From NCBI GenBank assembly GCA_004292695.1, contig RDXV01000012.1, forward strand, positions 1 to 55,081: a DNA stretch of 55,081 nt, read 5' to 3'. The stretch comes from Nostocales cyanobacterium (GTDB taxonomy: Bacteria > Cyanobacteriota > Cyanobacteriia > Cyanobacteriales > Nostocaceae). Positions 1 to 11,218 of the stretch are shown piece after piece. The notes under the pieces were generated by a model. The model ran no database searches. It was not told where the DNA came from and worked only from the letters and a program-made list of their open reading frames with translations. A program made the translations under genes and the position numbers. How positions within the stretch are numbered: position 1 is the first letter of the stretch; each line of letters starts with the position of its first letter.

Positions 1-492
1 GGTTTACTGATTTTTCTGATTGTCCGATACCTGCTGAGTAGATGACACTTTTTATCAATACACTATTTTCCTACTTTGTCAATGCGTAAGTCCTAATAAA
101 TACTAATTTATCATTCTCTGATAAATAGCGATCACTCTATCACTCAGTTATTTTATATATTTAATAAATAAGGGTTCAGCATTACTAAACCCCTACCAGT
201 TTATAGTTAACACGTTTATTACAAGATAGTTCTTCCTTGTCAATTTAATTATAACAAGTCTGAAACGTTTTGTCAAACCATGAATACTCCCCGCCTTAAA
301 AGTGCGGAATGTGGGTTCAAGTAAAAGTTACAGGCATGAGCAGTCTTACACTATCTCGCCCAAAAGACAATGGCTTGTTTCCATTATCTCATCAGAAAGC
401 AGTCCTAGAAGGACGGAGAACTTTAAACCCATTCTTTTGGTAAATATTGGTAAATTAAGATTAAGCCTATAAATACCCTAAAAATCGGCAAG
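1..492. other. Intergenic region at left edge, no gene seen
   Basis: AT-rich DNA with no convincing reading frame. A weak hairpin lies around 288-311 (CCGCCTT pairing imperfectly with AAGTGCGG); such short GC hairpins often mark ends of IS200/IS605-type elements, so this could be an element end, but no transposase is present. The promoter of the following radical SAM gene must lie here; I could not pick a convincing -35/-10 pair. Confidence 0.4.
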
Positions 493-2064
493 ATGGAAAA
501 TCGAATTCTTTATGTTCGCCTTCCGTGTAACCCCATCTTTCCCATTGGGGTTGTATATCTATCGGATCATGTCCACAAACTGTTTCCCAGCATCGAACAA
601 AAAATCTTTGATTTAGGAACAGTTCCACCCCTAGACTATAACAGTGCCTTAGATCGCTGTATTGATGAATTTAAACCCACTCTCCTAGTCTTCTCCTGGC
701 GAGATATCCAAATCTATGCACCAGTGGGAGGTAGAGGAGGAAACCCCCTACAAAACGCCTTTGAATTTTACTATGCCAAAAACCCCTTGATTAAATTACG
801 GGGTGCATTAGGTGGTTTGCGGATCTTCATCGCTTACTATGTAGAACTATGGCGCAACTTGGGATTAATCAAACGCGGTTTAAAACGCGCCCAAAGATAT
901 CATACCCAAGCCCGTGCAGTAGTCGGTGGTGGTGCTGTCAGCGTATTTTATGAACAACTAGGAAAAAGCCTACCCGCAGGAACAATTATTTCCGTTGGTG
1001 AAGGTGAAACCCTGCTGACAAAATACCTGAGTGGCCAAGAATTTCGGGATGAACGTTGTTATGTGGTGGGAGAAAACCAACCCCGTCAACGACTTATCCA
1101 CGAACAACCCACACCCCTAGAAAAAACAGCTTGTAACTATGACTATATAGAAACTATCTGGCCAGAAATTAATTATTACTTGCAAGATAAAGATTTCTAT
1201 ATAGGAGTGCAAACTAAACGCGGTTGTCCTCACAATTGCTGCTATTGTGTTTATACCGTAGTTGAAGGTAAGCAGGTAAGAATTAATCCCGCCGATGAAG
1301 TAGTAGCGGAAATTCGGCAACTGTATAATCGCGGTGTGCGTAACTTCTGGTTTACTGATGCTCAGTTTATTCCTGCCCGTAAATATATGGATGATGCCAT
1401 AGAACTATTGGAAAAAATAGTTGATTCTGGCATGAGTGATATTAACTGGGCAGCTTATATTAGAGCAGACAACTTAACACCGGAACTCTGTGAATTGATG
1501 GCTAAAACCGGGATGAATTATTTTGAAATCGGTATTACCAGCGGTTCTCAAGAACTGGTACGGAAAATGCGGATGGGTTACAATTTGCGAACAGTTCTGC
1601 AAAATTGCCGTGATTTGAAAGCAGCCGGTTTTAATGATCTGGTTTCCGTCAATTATTCATTCAATGTCATTGACGAACGCCCAGAAACCATCCGTCAAAC
1701 CATCGCTTATCACCGGGAATTAGAAAAAATCTTTGGTGCGGATAAAGTTGAACCTGCAATTTTCTTCATTGGACTTCAACCCCATACCCACCTAGAGGAA
1801 TATGCTTTTAAAGAAGGCATTCTCAAACCGGGGTATAATCCTATGAGTTTAATGCCTTGGACTGCTAAAAAACTACTTTGGAATCCTGAACCATTAGGAT
1901 CATTTTTCGGTGAAGTCTGTTTACAAGCTTGGCGACAAAACCCCAACGACTTTGGAAGGGAAGTTATGAACATTCTGGAAGAAAGGTTAGGTTGTGCTGA
2001 GTTAGAAACCGCACTTACCGCACCCATTGAATCACCTAAGAAAGAGTTAGCAAGTGTTAAATGA
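493..2064 (+). CDS. B12-binding-type radical SAM protein (cyanobacterial, high-light acclimation family)
   Basis: Cytosolic radical SAM enzyme of 523 aa. The N-terminal ~200 residues look like a cobalamin-binding-type Rossmann region (VVGGGAVSV and GEGE motifs). The radical SAM core starts at the [4Fe-4S]-binding CxxxCxxC motif, Cys245, Cys249 and Cys252 (RGCPHNCCYC), followed by the strand/helix pattern of a TIM-type barrel (FTDAQF, EIGITSG). The length is full and no key residue is missing. Proteins of this appearance in cyanobacteria are annotated as photosystem II high-light acclimation radical SAM protein; I assign that name from memory of the family. The actual reaction and substrate are not known from the sequence. 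It is followed by a DICT-domain gene and a pentapeptide-repeat gene on the same strand, but a 130-bp tandem-repeat block separates it from them. Confidence 0.85.
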   Translation: MENRILYVRLPCNPIFPIGVVYLSDHVHKLFPSIEQKIFDLGTVPPLDYNSALDRCIDEFKPTLLVFSWRDIQIYAPVGGRGGNPLQNAFEFYYAKNPLIKLRGALGGLRIFIAYYVELWRNLGLIKRGLKRAQRYHTQARAVVGGGAVSVFYEQLGKSLPAGTIISVGEGETLLTKYLSGQEFRDERCYVVGENQPRQRLIHEQPTPLEKTACNYDYIETIWPEINYYLQDKDFYIGVQTKRGCPHNCCYCVYTVVEGKQVRINPADEVVAEIRQLYNRGVRNFWFTDAQFIPARKYMDDAIELLEKIVDSGMSDINWAAYIRADNLTPELCELMAKTGMNYFEIGITSGSQELVRKMRMGYNLRTVLQNCRDLKAAGFNDLVSVNYSFNVIDERPETIRQTIAYHRELEKIFGADKVEPAIFFIGLQPHTHLEEYAFKEGILKPGYNPMSLMPWTAKKLLWNPEPLGSFFGEVCLQAWRQNPNDFGREVMNILEERLGCAELETALTAPIESPKKELASVK

Positions 2065-2067
2065 TGG

Positions 2068-2107
2068 AGTGATGGGGTGATGGGGTGATGGGGTGATGGG
2101 GTGATGG
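2068..2107. repeat. 8-bp tandem repeat, five units
   Basis: Five copies of an octamer of the form GGTGATGG begin four bases after the stop codon of the radical SAM gene. It is a short tandemly repeated sequence of the kind common in Nostocales. Confidence 0.9.
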
Positions 2108-2126
2108 GGAGACAATTCTTTACCTG

Positions 2127-2189
2127 TTCCCTATTCCCTATTCCCTATTCCCTATTCCCTATTCCCTATTCCCTATTCCCTATTCCCTA
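2127..2189. repeat. Heptamer tandem repeat TTCCCTA, nine units
   Basis: Nine exact copies of TTCCCTA fill the 63 bp that end 6 bp before the start codon of the DICT gene, so they occupy the place of its ribosome binding site. The same heptamer family recurs at 19424-19458 and near 7930. Confidence 0.95.
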
Positions 2190-2195
2190 AATTCC

Positions 2196-3584
2196 ATGTT
2201 AAAAGGTTCAATTTTACAAAAACTGCAAACCGCCCATCTTCAAAGTACCAGACCTATTAACTTTGGAGTGTATTATAAAAATACTTTAGTGGCTCTGTGT
2301 CATGCCTTAGAAGATCATATTTTAGAAACTGATGGTCAACCTTTGGTAATTACGGCTTTTCAACAAGGTAAATGGTATTTACAGGAAGCTAATAGATATG
2401 CAGATATAGCTGCAAAAAGTCGTGAAATTGCAATTATGGCAGCGGCTGATGCCGGTTTTGCTGAACATTCCACCAGTCAACTACCTAATGTGAATTTAGT
2501 GGGTTTGCATACTGATGATCCAGTTGCCCAAGAATGGCATTTAATTATTCTGTCATCTGAATACACAGCTATGGTGATTTGTCAAGAATTATCTGAAAAC
2601 GATTATGGAGTTGGTGGTTTACCTGGTTCGGATGTGGAGCGCAAATTTTATGGTTTTTGGACATTTGAATCAGAGTTAGTGAGAGAAACCGCAGAACTGG
2701 CGATCGCCCACATTCACACCTACAACCCAGAACTAGCCCAAAAACTCACACATAACATTCAAGCTATCTCCCCAGTTCATAGATCATTCCTCGATTTAGG
2801 AAAAGTAGTTACTCGCGTCGTCAACTACCTACAAACAGGCCAAGAAAACCTAGCAGTTTCCAGCAACAAAGGACAACAAATCCTAGATCGCAACCTGGTG
2901 TCCAACGAAATCCAAGCATTTTTACGGATGGCACAGATCATGGACATAGCAGATATTAACAACCCCATGGCCGCCACCGAAGTTGTAGCCCTATCGGAAA
3001 TTATAGGACAACTATTAGATTTACCCGCATGGCAAATTAAAAGATTACGTCTTGCAGGTTTATTACATCGCATAGATCCTCTGCAAAAAGCCGAAAGTGT
3101 ACTCTCACCCCAACCTAAAAAATATCAAGAAGAAGCCCCCAGTTGTCCCCTAACCTGTCCCTTAGTTCCCGGCGCACAAGTCCTGAGAACCATGCCCAGA
3201 CTAAGAGCAGTAGCCCAAATTATCACCCATCAAAGCGAATGGTGGAACGGTACAGGAGAACCCGCCGGTTTAAGCGGTGATGAAATCCCCCTAGAATCCA
3301 GAATTTTAGCCCTCCTTGCAGAATTTCAATCACAAGTCAACAAAATCAAATCCACAGGTAACAGTCGGGAAGAAATCTTCACCCAAGCATTAGAAGAATG
3401 CAGAAAACAGCAAGCTACACGCTTTGATCCGAAACTTGTAGATACCCTGACATTGTTGATTATGGGTTTACAACAAGGACTAGATTTACCTATGATGACA
3501 CCTAAAATTAGTCGTAGTATCTGGTTACTTGATTCACGCTGGGAGACTAACCAAAAAAGCCAAAAATCAACAGTTACAAACTAA
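2196..3584 (+). CDS. DICT sensory domain protein with degenerate HD-GYP-like domain
   Basis: 462-aa soluble protein. Residues ~1-200 match the DICT domain, a sensory module named from diguanylate cyclases and two-component proteins, here with the typical cyanobacterial start (NFGVYYKNTLVALCHALED). Residues ~240-440 look like an HD-GYP-type helical domain: LLHRIDP stands where LLHDIGK is usual, and HQSEWWNGTGEPAGL stands where an HHE...GTGYP motif is usual. The metal-binding HD pair is therefore HR and GYP is GEP, so c-di-GMP phosphodiesterase activity is doubtful and a binding or scaffold role is more likely (inference). No good Shine-Dalgarno is seen because a heptamer repeat runs up to the start codon. 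The pentapeptide gene follows 33 bp downstream. Confidence 0.8.
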   Translation: MLKGSILQKLQTAHLQSTRPINFGVYYKNTLVALCHALEDHILETDGQPLVITAFQQGKWYLQEANRYADIAAKSREIAIMAAADAGFAEHSTSQLPNVNLVGLHTDDPVAQEWHLIILSSEYTAMVICQELSENDYGVGGLPGSDVERKFYGFWTFESELVRETAELAIAHIHTYNPELAQKLTHNIQAISPVHRSFLDLGKVVTRVVNYLQTGQENLAVSSNKGQQILDRNLVSNEIQAFLRMAQIMDIADINNPMAATEVVALSEIIGQLLDLPAWQIKRLRLAGLLHRIDPLQKAESVLSPQPKKYQEEAPSCPLTCPLVPGAQVLRTMPRLRAVAQIITHQSEWWNGTGEPAGLSGDEIPLESRILALLAEFQSQVNKIKSTGNSREEIFTQALEECRKQQATRFDPKLVDTLTLLIMGLQQGLDLPMMTPKISRSIWLLDSRWETNQKSQKSTVTN

Positions 3585-3617
3585 AACATATCCTGTACAT
3601 TTAACAAATCATCCCGT

Positions 3618-4265
3618 ATGAACATAGAAACCATCAAAACAGGGCAAACAAAACAACTTCCAGGTACAAACTTAGAAGACGAGAATCTTTCTCAACTGGA
3701 CTTAAACCGTATTAACCTAGTTGGTGCAACCTTAGTAGGTACAGATTTTTCAGGTTCTAAACTAGAAGGCGCACACCTAGAAGGTGCAAACCTCATGGGT
3801 GCAAACTTGCAAGAAACAGACTTGCGAGCAAATCTCATGGGTGCTAATCTCATGCAAGCAGACTTAACAAACGCTGATCTTAGAGGTAGTAACCTCAGAG
3901 GTGCAAATTTAATGGGTGCTAATCTCAAAGATGCGTCCTTAGCAGGTGCTTTTTTAAGTGGTGTAAACTTAATGAGCGTCAACTTACAAAACGTTGATTT
4001 TCGTGGTGCTGACTTACGTGGTGCAAACCTCTCAGGTGCAAATCTCAAAGGTGCAGACTTGAGTCGGGCTGATCTACGAGGAGCTTTATTTAATGAAGCT
4101 AATTTAGAAGAAGCTGACTTGCGCGAAGCAAATTTAGCCGGGGCAAATTTCACCGCAGCTAACTTACTTTGTGCTGATTTAGAATTTGCAAATTTACAAG
4201 GTGCAAATTTAGAAAGAGCTTGTTTAGTAGGGACAACTCTAGAAAATATTTCTCTTTCTAACTAA
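3618..4265 (+). CDS. Pentapeptide-repeat protein
   Basis: 215 aa built almost wholly of A(D/N)Lxx pentapeptides from about residue 25 to the end (ANLMGANL, ADLRGANL and similar), expected to fold as a right-handed quadrilateral beta-helix. No signal peptide or membrane segment is visible. Such proteins are numerous in cyanobacteria and mostly of unknown function; some members elsewhere mimic DNA and protect gyrase, but nothing here points to that. It follows the DICT gene by 33 bp on the same strand and is probably co-transcribed. A long open frame on the opposite strand is an artefact of the repeat codons. Confidence 0.9.
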   Translation: MNIETIKTGQTKQLPGTNLEDENLSQLDLNRINLVGATLVGTDFSGSKLEGAHLEGANLMGANLQETDLRANLMGANLMQADLTNADLRGSNLRGANLMGANLKDASLAGAFLSGVNLMSVNLQNVDFRGADLRGANLSGANLKGADLSRADLRGALFNEANLEEADLREANLAGANFTAANLLCADLEFANLQGANLERACLVGTTLENISLSN

Positions 4266-4370
4266 ATAATTTTCCTGAAAATTAAAATTAGAGATGAATA
4301 AACCTCTAGATACACCTCTTCTTTGATTAACTCATAAATAAGTATTCACCAGAGACTTTATAAACTTAGT

Positions 4371-4475
4371 ATGAATGATACCTTGAGCCGCGCCCAAGAA
4401 TGGCTAACTGTCTTTGCTTATTTGGGAATTGCTAGTTTTGTTATGTGGCAAGTTTTCAACACAAAAAAGAAATAA
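4371..4475 (+). CDS. Small single-span membrane protein (34 aa), unrecognised
   Basis: A 34-codon frame starts ATG at 4371 and reads MNDTLSRAQEWLTVFAYLGI, continuing through a hydrophobic stretch to a basic end (NTKKK). One predicted transmembrane helix (about residues 12-29) with a lysine-rich tail is typical of the tiny membrane subunits found in cyanobacterial photosynthetic and NDH-1 complexes, but I do not recognise it as a named one. No strong Shine-Dalgarno is visible. It could be a chance frame. Confidence 0.45.
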   Translation: MNDTLSRAQEWLTVFAYLGIASFVMWQVFNTKKK

Positions 4476-4661
4476 CATCATTTCTCTTATGACTGGTAAT
4501 TGGTAATTGATAAAAGACAAATGTTAACCGAAAATTTATATTATTAGTGGTTATAAATGTAGATTTCATAAACTGAATATACTGACAATTTACATTCTCA
4601 AAATTTTTAGATAAACTGAATTGAAACTTAACCCCAAACACTGATAACAAGGAAAATTCAG

Positions 4662-5099
4662 ATGGCACTAATTGATGGTTTAGCAGACAATAATAAAAGA
4701 CAGAAGCTCGTAACTGATTTAACTCAATTGTTAGATACACAAGTAGCTTCCATTGGTGGTATTTCTGGTATGGCCATCAAAACCGGTTATGCTGCTATTA
4801 ATGGCATTAGTCCCGGTTATTGTGCAGGTGCTATTGATCGTCTTTTACCAGAATCTTTTGCAGCACTTGAACCTATCTGGGAAGAAGGTTTAAAAACCGA
4901 CAATGCTGTGGGATATTTGACTAATAATAGTTCTCAGACAGCAGATGCAGTTTTAAGTGTCACTGATACTCGTATTCAGAAAAGTAGCAACTCTACTATT
5001 AAAGGTGTTTATAGTAAACTTCGTAATTCAGTTAAAAAGCACGTAGAAGACTCTGTACCCGGTTTAGCAAAAATTATTGATGAATACGCTAATAATTAA
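4662..5099 (+). CDS. DUF6918-like conserved protein
   Basis: 145-aa protein, probably cytosolic. The pattern KRQKLVTDLTQLLDTQV, then GGISGMAIKTGYAAINGISPGY, then LLPESFAALEPIWEE, and a C-terminal VTDTRIQKS...Y.KLR segment matches a family shared by cyanobacteria and actinobacteria (I believe DUF6918; the number is from memory). Function unknown. An AAGGAAAA stretch lies ahead of the start. A hairpin 10 bp after the stop may end transcription. Confidence 0.75.
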   Translation: MALIDGLADNNKRQKLVTDLTQLLDTQVASIGGISGMAIKTGYAAINGISPGYCAGAIDRLLPESFAALEPIWEEGLKTDNAVGYLTNNSSQTADAVLSVTDTRIQKSSNSTIKGVYSKLRNSVKKHVEDSVPGLAKIIDEYANN

Positions 5100-5108
5100 T
5101 TAGATGTA

Positions 5109-5132
5109 GGGGCAACCCCCTGTGGTTGCCCT
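5109..5132 (+). terminator. Hairpin after DUF6918-like gene
   Basis: GGGCAACC (5110-5117) pairs with GGTTGCCC (5124-5131) around a 6-nt loop, 10 bp past the stop codon. No long T run follows, so it may instead be a dispersed palindromic repeat. Confidence 0.45.
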
Positions 5133-5192
5133 CTTGAGTGAAGATGAGAGGGAAAAAAGAGGTGAAGAAATTTATCAACCATCAACTACTAT

Positions 5193-5486
5193 CTACTTTT
5201 GAAAAAAACCACAAATTAATTCCCCCGGACTGTTATCTTCAAACTGTTTCACAGTCCCATCTTTATTAACTTTAAATTTACCTCGACAATTATAAATTTC
5301 TACAGGTGTTTTTGTTCCATTAATACTTACACTAGCTCGATATTCCCAATATTTTTTAGCACTCCTTTTAATACTCAAAATACAAATTTCCTGATTTTGA
5401 TATTTCCTACACACCATCGCCGATGCTGGAAATGTAAACGACAATGAAAAAATCAATAACAGCAAAATCAATAAATATTTCTTCAT
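5193..5486 (-). CDS. Small exported protein, unknown function
   Basis: 97 aa from the ATG at 5486. An upstream in-frame ATG seven codons earlier is possible, but the later start gives a clean signal peptide: MKKYLLILLLLIFSLSF, then an ASA cleavage-like site near residue 23. The mature part is ~75 aa with three cysteines (MVCRKYQNQEIC, YNCRGKF) and a fourth near the C-terminus (LICGFF), suggesting one or two disulfides. I do not recognise the family. It lies 28 bp downstream of the CPBP protease gene on the same strand and may be co-transcribed. Confidence 0.65.
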   Translation of the reverse strand: MKKYLLILLLLIFSLSFTFPASAMVCRKYQNQEICILSIKRSAKKYWEYRASVSINGTKTPVEIYNCRGKFKVNKDGTVKQFEDNSPGELICGFFQK

Positions 5487-5514
5487 AGCTTCTTCAACAA
5501 CTGTCAACTGTCAA

Positions 5515-6333
5515 CTATCCACTATTTCTACTCATCCACCAAGCTAACCCTACCATAAATAACACACCCATTATCCCCTGTAAAGGATTATTATTTACAC
5601 CAGTCACCCAATCAGGAACTACACCAGAATATTTTATCAAACCCCCTACATTAATAATATAATAACCCCAAACTAAACCACCATGTAACCCAATTGGTAA
5701 ACCTAAACGCCCTTTTTTACCACGCTTTCCCCATACTTGCGTTAAACCCAATAATACTAATGCGGGAAATTGGGGTAAGGTATGAATAATTGCTTCTAAT
5801 GGTTTAATAAAATGGGCAATTGCAAATAAAATGGCATTAACCCAAGCTGCTAAATTTAAACTATAATCTCTCTCAAATTCATTTAATAACCAACCCCGAA
5901 ATAATAACTCTTCCGCAAAACCAACACCAAACCCAACTAATAAACCTTCTAAAATGATTTTTATTAATAAAACTTTTGGCTGTTGCCATATTAACCAACC
6001 TAATAAACTTTGTACAATAAATACAATTAAAATACTATTTAATCCAATCGCTAAACCTTGAATAAAATCTATATTATTAAATCTAGAAAATTCTAAACCA
6101 TAATCATTTAATATTCGTGGTTGTTGATAAATTTTTTTACCCCATACTTTTAATAACAAAATAAACTCTAAATAAAGTATCACCATTGTCAAGATACTTT
6201 CTAAATTTGTATCTTCTACCAAAAAATATATAGGTGCTGCAAATGGCAACCATAACACCAATAAACACAAGATAAAACAACCCACCCTTACAGGGGCGGG
6301 ACTTTGGGCAATTCTGACTAGATTAATATTCAT
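5515..6333 (-). CDS. CPBP-family intramembrane glutamic endopeptidase
   Basis: 272-aa multispanning membrane protein of the CPBP (CAAX protease and bacteriocin-processing, Abi) family. The diagnostic motifs are present: EELLFRGWL (EExxxR) in the middle, then FAIAH, which supplies the second catalytic position. About seven or eight hydrophobic segments are visible and the length is normal. Substrate unknown. In cyanobacteria many paralogues exist. A small exported-protein gene follows. Confidence 0.85.
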   Translation of the reverse strand: MNINLVRIAQSPAPVRVGCFILCLLVLWLPFAAPIYFLVEDTNLESILTMVILYLEFILLLKVWGKKIYQQPRILNDYGLEFSRFNNIDFIQGLAIGLNSILIVFIVQSLLGWLIWQQPKVLLIKIILEGLLVGFGVGFAEELLFRGWLLNEFERDYSLNLAAWVNAILFAIAHFIKPLEAIIHTLPQFPALVLLGLTQVWGKRGKKGRLGLPIGLHGGLVWGYYIINVGGLIKYSGVVPDWVTGVNNNPLQGIMGVLFMVGLAWWMSRNSG

Positions 6334-6413
6334 AATTTATTAGTCAACTATCATCAGTCAACAATATAATACTAATGACCAATGACTAATGACTAATAAC
6401 TCATATCTGATGA

Positions 6414-6695
6414 CTATTCATCAGGTTCGATGGTGCTGCTTAAACCATGATTTTTTAAAGTTTCACAATAAAATTCAGCGTGTTCTAAAGCACAGGTAAT
6501 AACTAAAGCTAACCCATTATGATGAGCTTCCATCATAATACTCACAGCTTGGGGCTGAGTAATACTAGGTACAGTAGTCATAAGTACCTGAACTACATAC
6601 TCCATAGAGTTGAAATCATCATTATGGAGTAAAACCCGATACCGAGGCGCAAGTTTGCGGGTTGTGGAAGGCTTTTGAATAGTTTCTACTGACAC
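6414..6695 (-). CDS. clpS: ATP-dependent Clp protease adaptor ClpS
   Basis: 93 aa, normal ClpS length. ClpS binds N-degron substrates and delivers them to the Clp ATPase. The core motif LHNDDFNSMEYV (Asn25-Asp26-Asp27) and the downstream histidine in MMEAHHNGLALV (His58) match the N-end-residue pocket known from E. coli ClpS. The N-terminal ~15 residues form the usual flexible tail. It stands as a single gene on the minus strand with a divergent small gene 213 bp away. Confidence 0.93.
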   Translation of the reverse strand: MSVETIQKPSTTRKLAPRYRVLLHNDDFNSMEYVVQVLMTTVPSITQPQAVSIMMEAHHNGLALVITCALEHAEFYCETLKNHGLSSTIEPDE

Positions 6696-6908
6696 GGCTC
6701 TTGGCTCTTTAATCGTTTGTTTACTACAATATAGCTACTGTTGAGCATTTGCTTAACAGTTGTTTACCATATTCTATAATATGATTGTTTTTCCAGGAAT
6801 AGGGAAGATAGGAAACTCTTAAATAGACTATAATTTTTATTTGATGACTGCTCTGGGTTTTAAAATTAGAACAGAAAACAAACAACTATAGTCGTCTCAT
6901 CCGTCGCT

Positions 6909-7265
6909 ATGAGTATTAACTCACCATTTCAACTGGGACAGATTTTATCTTTGGATTGTGGCCACAGAAAGCTGTATAGTGAAGTTATTCAAGTTGTAAC
7001 TTCCCGCGATCTTTGTTGGGTTCGTCCTTTACTCCTGGCAGACTTTACCCAAGAACCAGCCTTAATTGTTGATTTACGTGATGCTTCCGATTTATTATGG
7101 CCTACAAGTTTATTTAGGCCTGCCTTAGACACAGAAGTAATTGATCTGTTAAGTCAACTAATACCTAAAGAACCCAAGGTTATTATTGATCAGGTTGCCC
7201 AACAAAAACTACATGAGTTTATTGGCCAAGCTTGGCAAACTTACCAAGACGGCAGAAATTCATAA
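6909..7265 (+). CDS. Conserved cyanobacterial protein, unknown function
   Basis: 118 aa, soluble, no signal peptide. It begins MSINSPFQLGQILSLDCGHR and contains WVRPLLLAD and DLLWPTSLFRPALDTEV. The look is of a small conserved cyanobacterial family with no assigned role; I do not know a function. The start is supported by the good fit to the frame; no strong Shine-Dalgarno is present. Confidence 0.7.
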   Translation: MSINSPFQLGQILSLDCGHRKLYSEVIQVVTSRDLCWVRPLLLADFTQEPALIVDLRDASDLLWPTSLFRPALDTEVIDLLSQLIPKEPKVIIDQVAQQKLHEFIGQAWQTYQDGRNS

Positions 7266-7330
7266 ATTACCCAAATTTCTCAACAAAGAAATGAACAATT
7301 GCAAGTTAGTAGCATTTAGATAAATGGAAT

Positions 7331-7528
7331 TTAACCCCAACGGGGTACTAGCTGAACTCTACCCGCATCCATTTCAGCCATTAATAATTCTAAAGCTTCA
7401 TAGTCAACATCGGATATGTAACCCAACTGTGTTAATTCTGAGTTGATCTCATTTTCTATCTCTGGCGTTAACTTCTTGATGTGTAAAGCTTTCTCAACCA
7501 GTTGACGAATTGCGTATGGTGTGTTCAT
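7331..7528 (-). CDS. Small conserved cyanobacterial protein, unknown function
   Basis: 65 aa, acidic, helical: MNTPYAIRQLVEKALHIKKL, then TPEIENEINSELTQLGYISD and a VDYEALELLMAEMDAGRVQL tail. It resembles short hypothetical proteins seen in many cyanobacteria and possibly some regulators or antitoxin-like proteins; no toxin partner is adjacent. Convergent with the preceding plus-strand gene. Confidence 0.65.
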   Translation of the reverse strand: MNTPYAIRQLVEKALHIKKLTPEIENEINSELTQLGYISDVDYEALELLMAEMDAGRVQLVPRWG

Positions 7529-8376
7529 AGAGAATAAACCAACTTTAATTACTAACTATTATCTAAGATGGACTACGGTATTCAAAGTGAGCCAAGTATC
7601 CTAACTTCAGTGATTTAGATCACAGCAAGTTTTTAGATACATAGTTACGTTGCTGCTAGGCTTTTGATAATTAATCAAGTGATCATAGCGTTAACTGTAG
7701 GATGAAACAGAGCGGAAATCATCGTTACACAAGGCTAAACCACCAGTGTTAATCTCAATAAACGATGAATTAGTTTTGTGGTTATCTATGTAGATTGTTT
7801 TGTAACTTCCAGAAAAAAAATGTATTCATAAATACACTTTGTGTTGTACTAGGAGTAATCTTTAAACAAAGTTTTTAATGCAATAAAGATTCAATAAAGT
7901 AAAATAATGTTTTACAATACTGAAACTTTTTTTCTGTTCCCTGTTCCCTGTTCCCCGTTCCTAAAGACAACAGAAATTTTAGATTTGGGTTTAACAATTC
8001 TGGGTTACAATGCAGAGAGTTAATAGCTAGTTAGTGTTTGACAACCGAAACCTAACAAGTGCTTACATTTAAGTAGGATTTATGTCTGCTGATTCACTCA
8101 AAAACCTGCCTGTCGCTAGACAATTTTGAGACTTTGAGACCATAGACAGTGCTATTATTGATAGGTATTTAGGTGATAACCAAGCCTAAACACTTAATAG
8201 TAGGGTGAGATACACCCGATCTTAAAGCCTGTAGACTGAGTAGTGCCGACACTTTCAGAAGTTCAGTGAGCGCAGTCGAACTGATGAAGCAGGAAGAAGA
8301 AGCTACCTCGTGTTAGCATTAGTCAGCTTTTTTGTATCGGATTACTTGTAAATTAAGTTAACTAAAAGATAGCAAA
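7529..8376. other. 848-bp intergenic region with heptamers and hairpins
   Basis: No gene found. It holds a short TTCCCTG-type heptamer run (about 7932-7961) and, in the last 300 bp, a perfect GGGTG/CACCC hairpin (about 8203-8217) and an imperfect palindrome AGTTC...GAACT (about 8260-8282) of a kind found dispersed in bacterial genomes. This part may be the leader of the following radical SAM gene. Confidence 0.5.
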
Positions 8377-11142
<2,766 letters not shown>

Positions 11143-11218
11143 TTCCTCAAAAGCTAGTTCTAAGCTAATAATTTTCTAGGCAAAGCTACACTTATGTTGA
11201 CAAAAATCAGCATATTGT

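Noticed and set aside
285-320. GC-rich hairpin that could be the end of an IS200/IS605 element
   Set aside because: Imperfect stem and no transposase sequence nearby; not enough to call an element.
3692-4153. A 153-codon frame antisense to the pentapeptide-repeat gene
   Set aside because: The biased codons of GCxAACTTA-type repeats produce a long antisense frame (repeated KFAP/SAP); the plus-strand product is a clear pentapeptide protein.
8203-8245. GTGAGATACACCC resembling part of a TPP riboswitch
   Set aside because: The essential CUGAUC...GCGUAGGGAA half is absent and the downstream gene is not a thiamine gene.
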